This document shows positions 6,631-6,710 of a stretch of 6,710 nucleotides of DNA, piece by piece. A program made the translations under genes and the position numbers. The DNA lies in NCBI GenBank assembly GCA_031259655.1, contig JAIRLF010000183.1, positions 1 through 6,710 on the forward strand. Reading direction: 5' to 3'. The notes under the pieces are model-generated. The model was not told the origin of the DNA. It worked only from the letters and a program-made list of their open reading frames with translations, and ran no database searches. Source of the stretch: Prevotellaceae bacterium. GTDB taxonomy: Bacteria > Bacteroidota > Bacteroidia > Bacteroidales > UBA932. Position 1 is the stretch's first letter. The number at the start of each line of letters is the position of its first letter.

Positions 6631-6710
6631 AACGATTCGTCGAATTGAAAATCATTATTCAAAATATTATGTATCTGTTTTTCGGTGCAATCCATATATT
6701 TGGCTATTAT
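6627..6710 (-). CDS. 3' end of an unrecognised gene, cut by the window edge
   Basis: An open frame runs from the window edge to a TGA at 6627-6629, giving 27 residues that begin IIAKYMDCTEKQIHNIL and end DESL. The stop overlaps the ATG of the DUF2027-Smr gene in an ATGA arrangement, typical of translationally coupled operon genes, which is the main reason to believe it. The early stretch has a helical, faintly helix-turn-helix look, but it is too short to assign. The true start may be outside the window, or the ATG at 6693-6695 could begin a very short peptide. Confidence 0.5.
   Translation of the reverse strand: MIAKYMDCTEKQIHNILNNDFQFDESL

Noticed and set aside
1..6710. Search for CRISPR repeats, insertion sequences, tRNA or rRNA genes and toxin-antitoxin or defence modules
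   Set aside because: No regularly spaced repeats, transposase motifs, tRNA-like cloverleaf or defence-family motifs were seen by eye. The longest stretch without a gene is the first 101 bases.

Overview
The window reads as a short, gene-dense stretch of chromosome from a member of the Bacteroidetes, most probably Bacteroidales. Three things point there. A protein combining an N-terminal DUF2027-type region with a C-terminal Smr domain is characteristic of that order. A Bacteroidales-style -7 promoter box (TAnnTTTG) lies upstream of the first gene. Several genes start without a clear Shine-Dalgarno sequence, some on TTG or GTG. No mobile element, CRISPR array, rRNA or tRNA was seen, and almost all of the window is coding.

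Left half, plus strand. After a 101-base leader holding an AT-rich hairpin and a promoter box come three closely packed genes. The first two encode membrane-anchored M23 (LytM-like) peptidases that are diverged paralogues of each other: a short N-terminal cytoplasmic tail, one membrane segment, a coiled-coil-like stretch, then the M23 domain. The first has the full set of zinc and catalytic residues. The second keeps the zinc ligands but has Tyr where the conserved catalytic His of the YAHL motif should be, so it may be a weakened enzyme or a regulator. The third gene encodes a single-domain glutamate formimidoyltransferase (FtcD), of histidine degradation and one-carbon folate metabolism. It has no obvious functional link to the wall genes.

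Right half, minus strand. A probable operon reads leftward: the 3' end of an unrecognised gene cut by the window edge, then the DUF2027-Smr gene (joined by an ATGA overlap), then after 35 bases priA, the primosomal replication-restart helicase. The priA 3' end runs convergently into ftcD, and the two coding regions overlap by 26 bases.

These are mostly ordinary housekeeping genes. I did not find an undescribed multi-gene system. The points most worth a second look are the active-site substitution in the second M23 protein, the repeated stop-then-TTG-AAA junctions in the plus-strand cluster, the ftcD/priA tail overlap, and the Smr gene placed directly upstream of priA.
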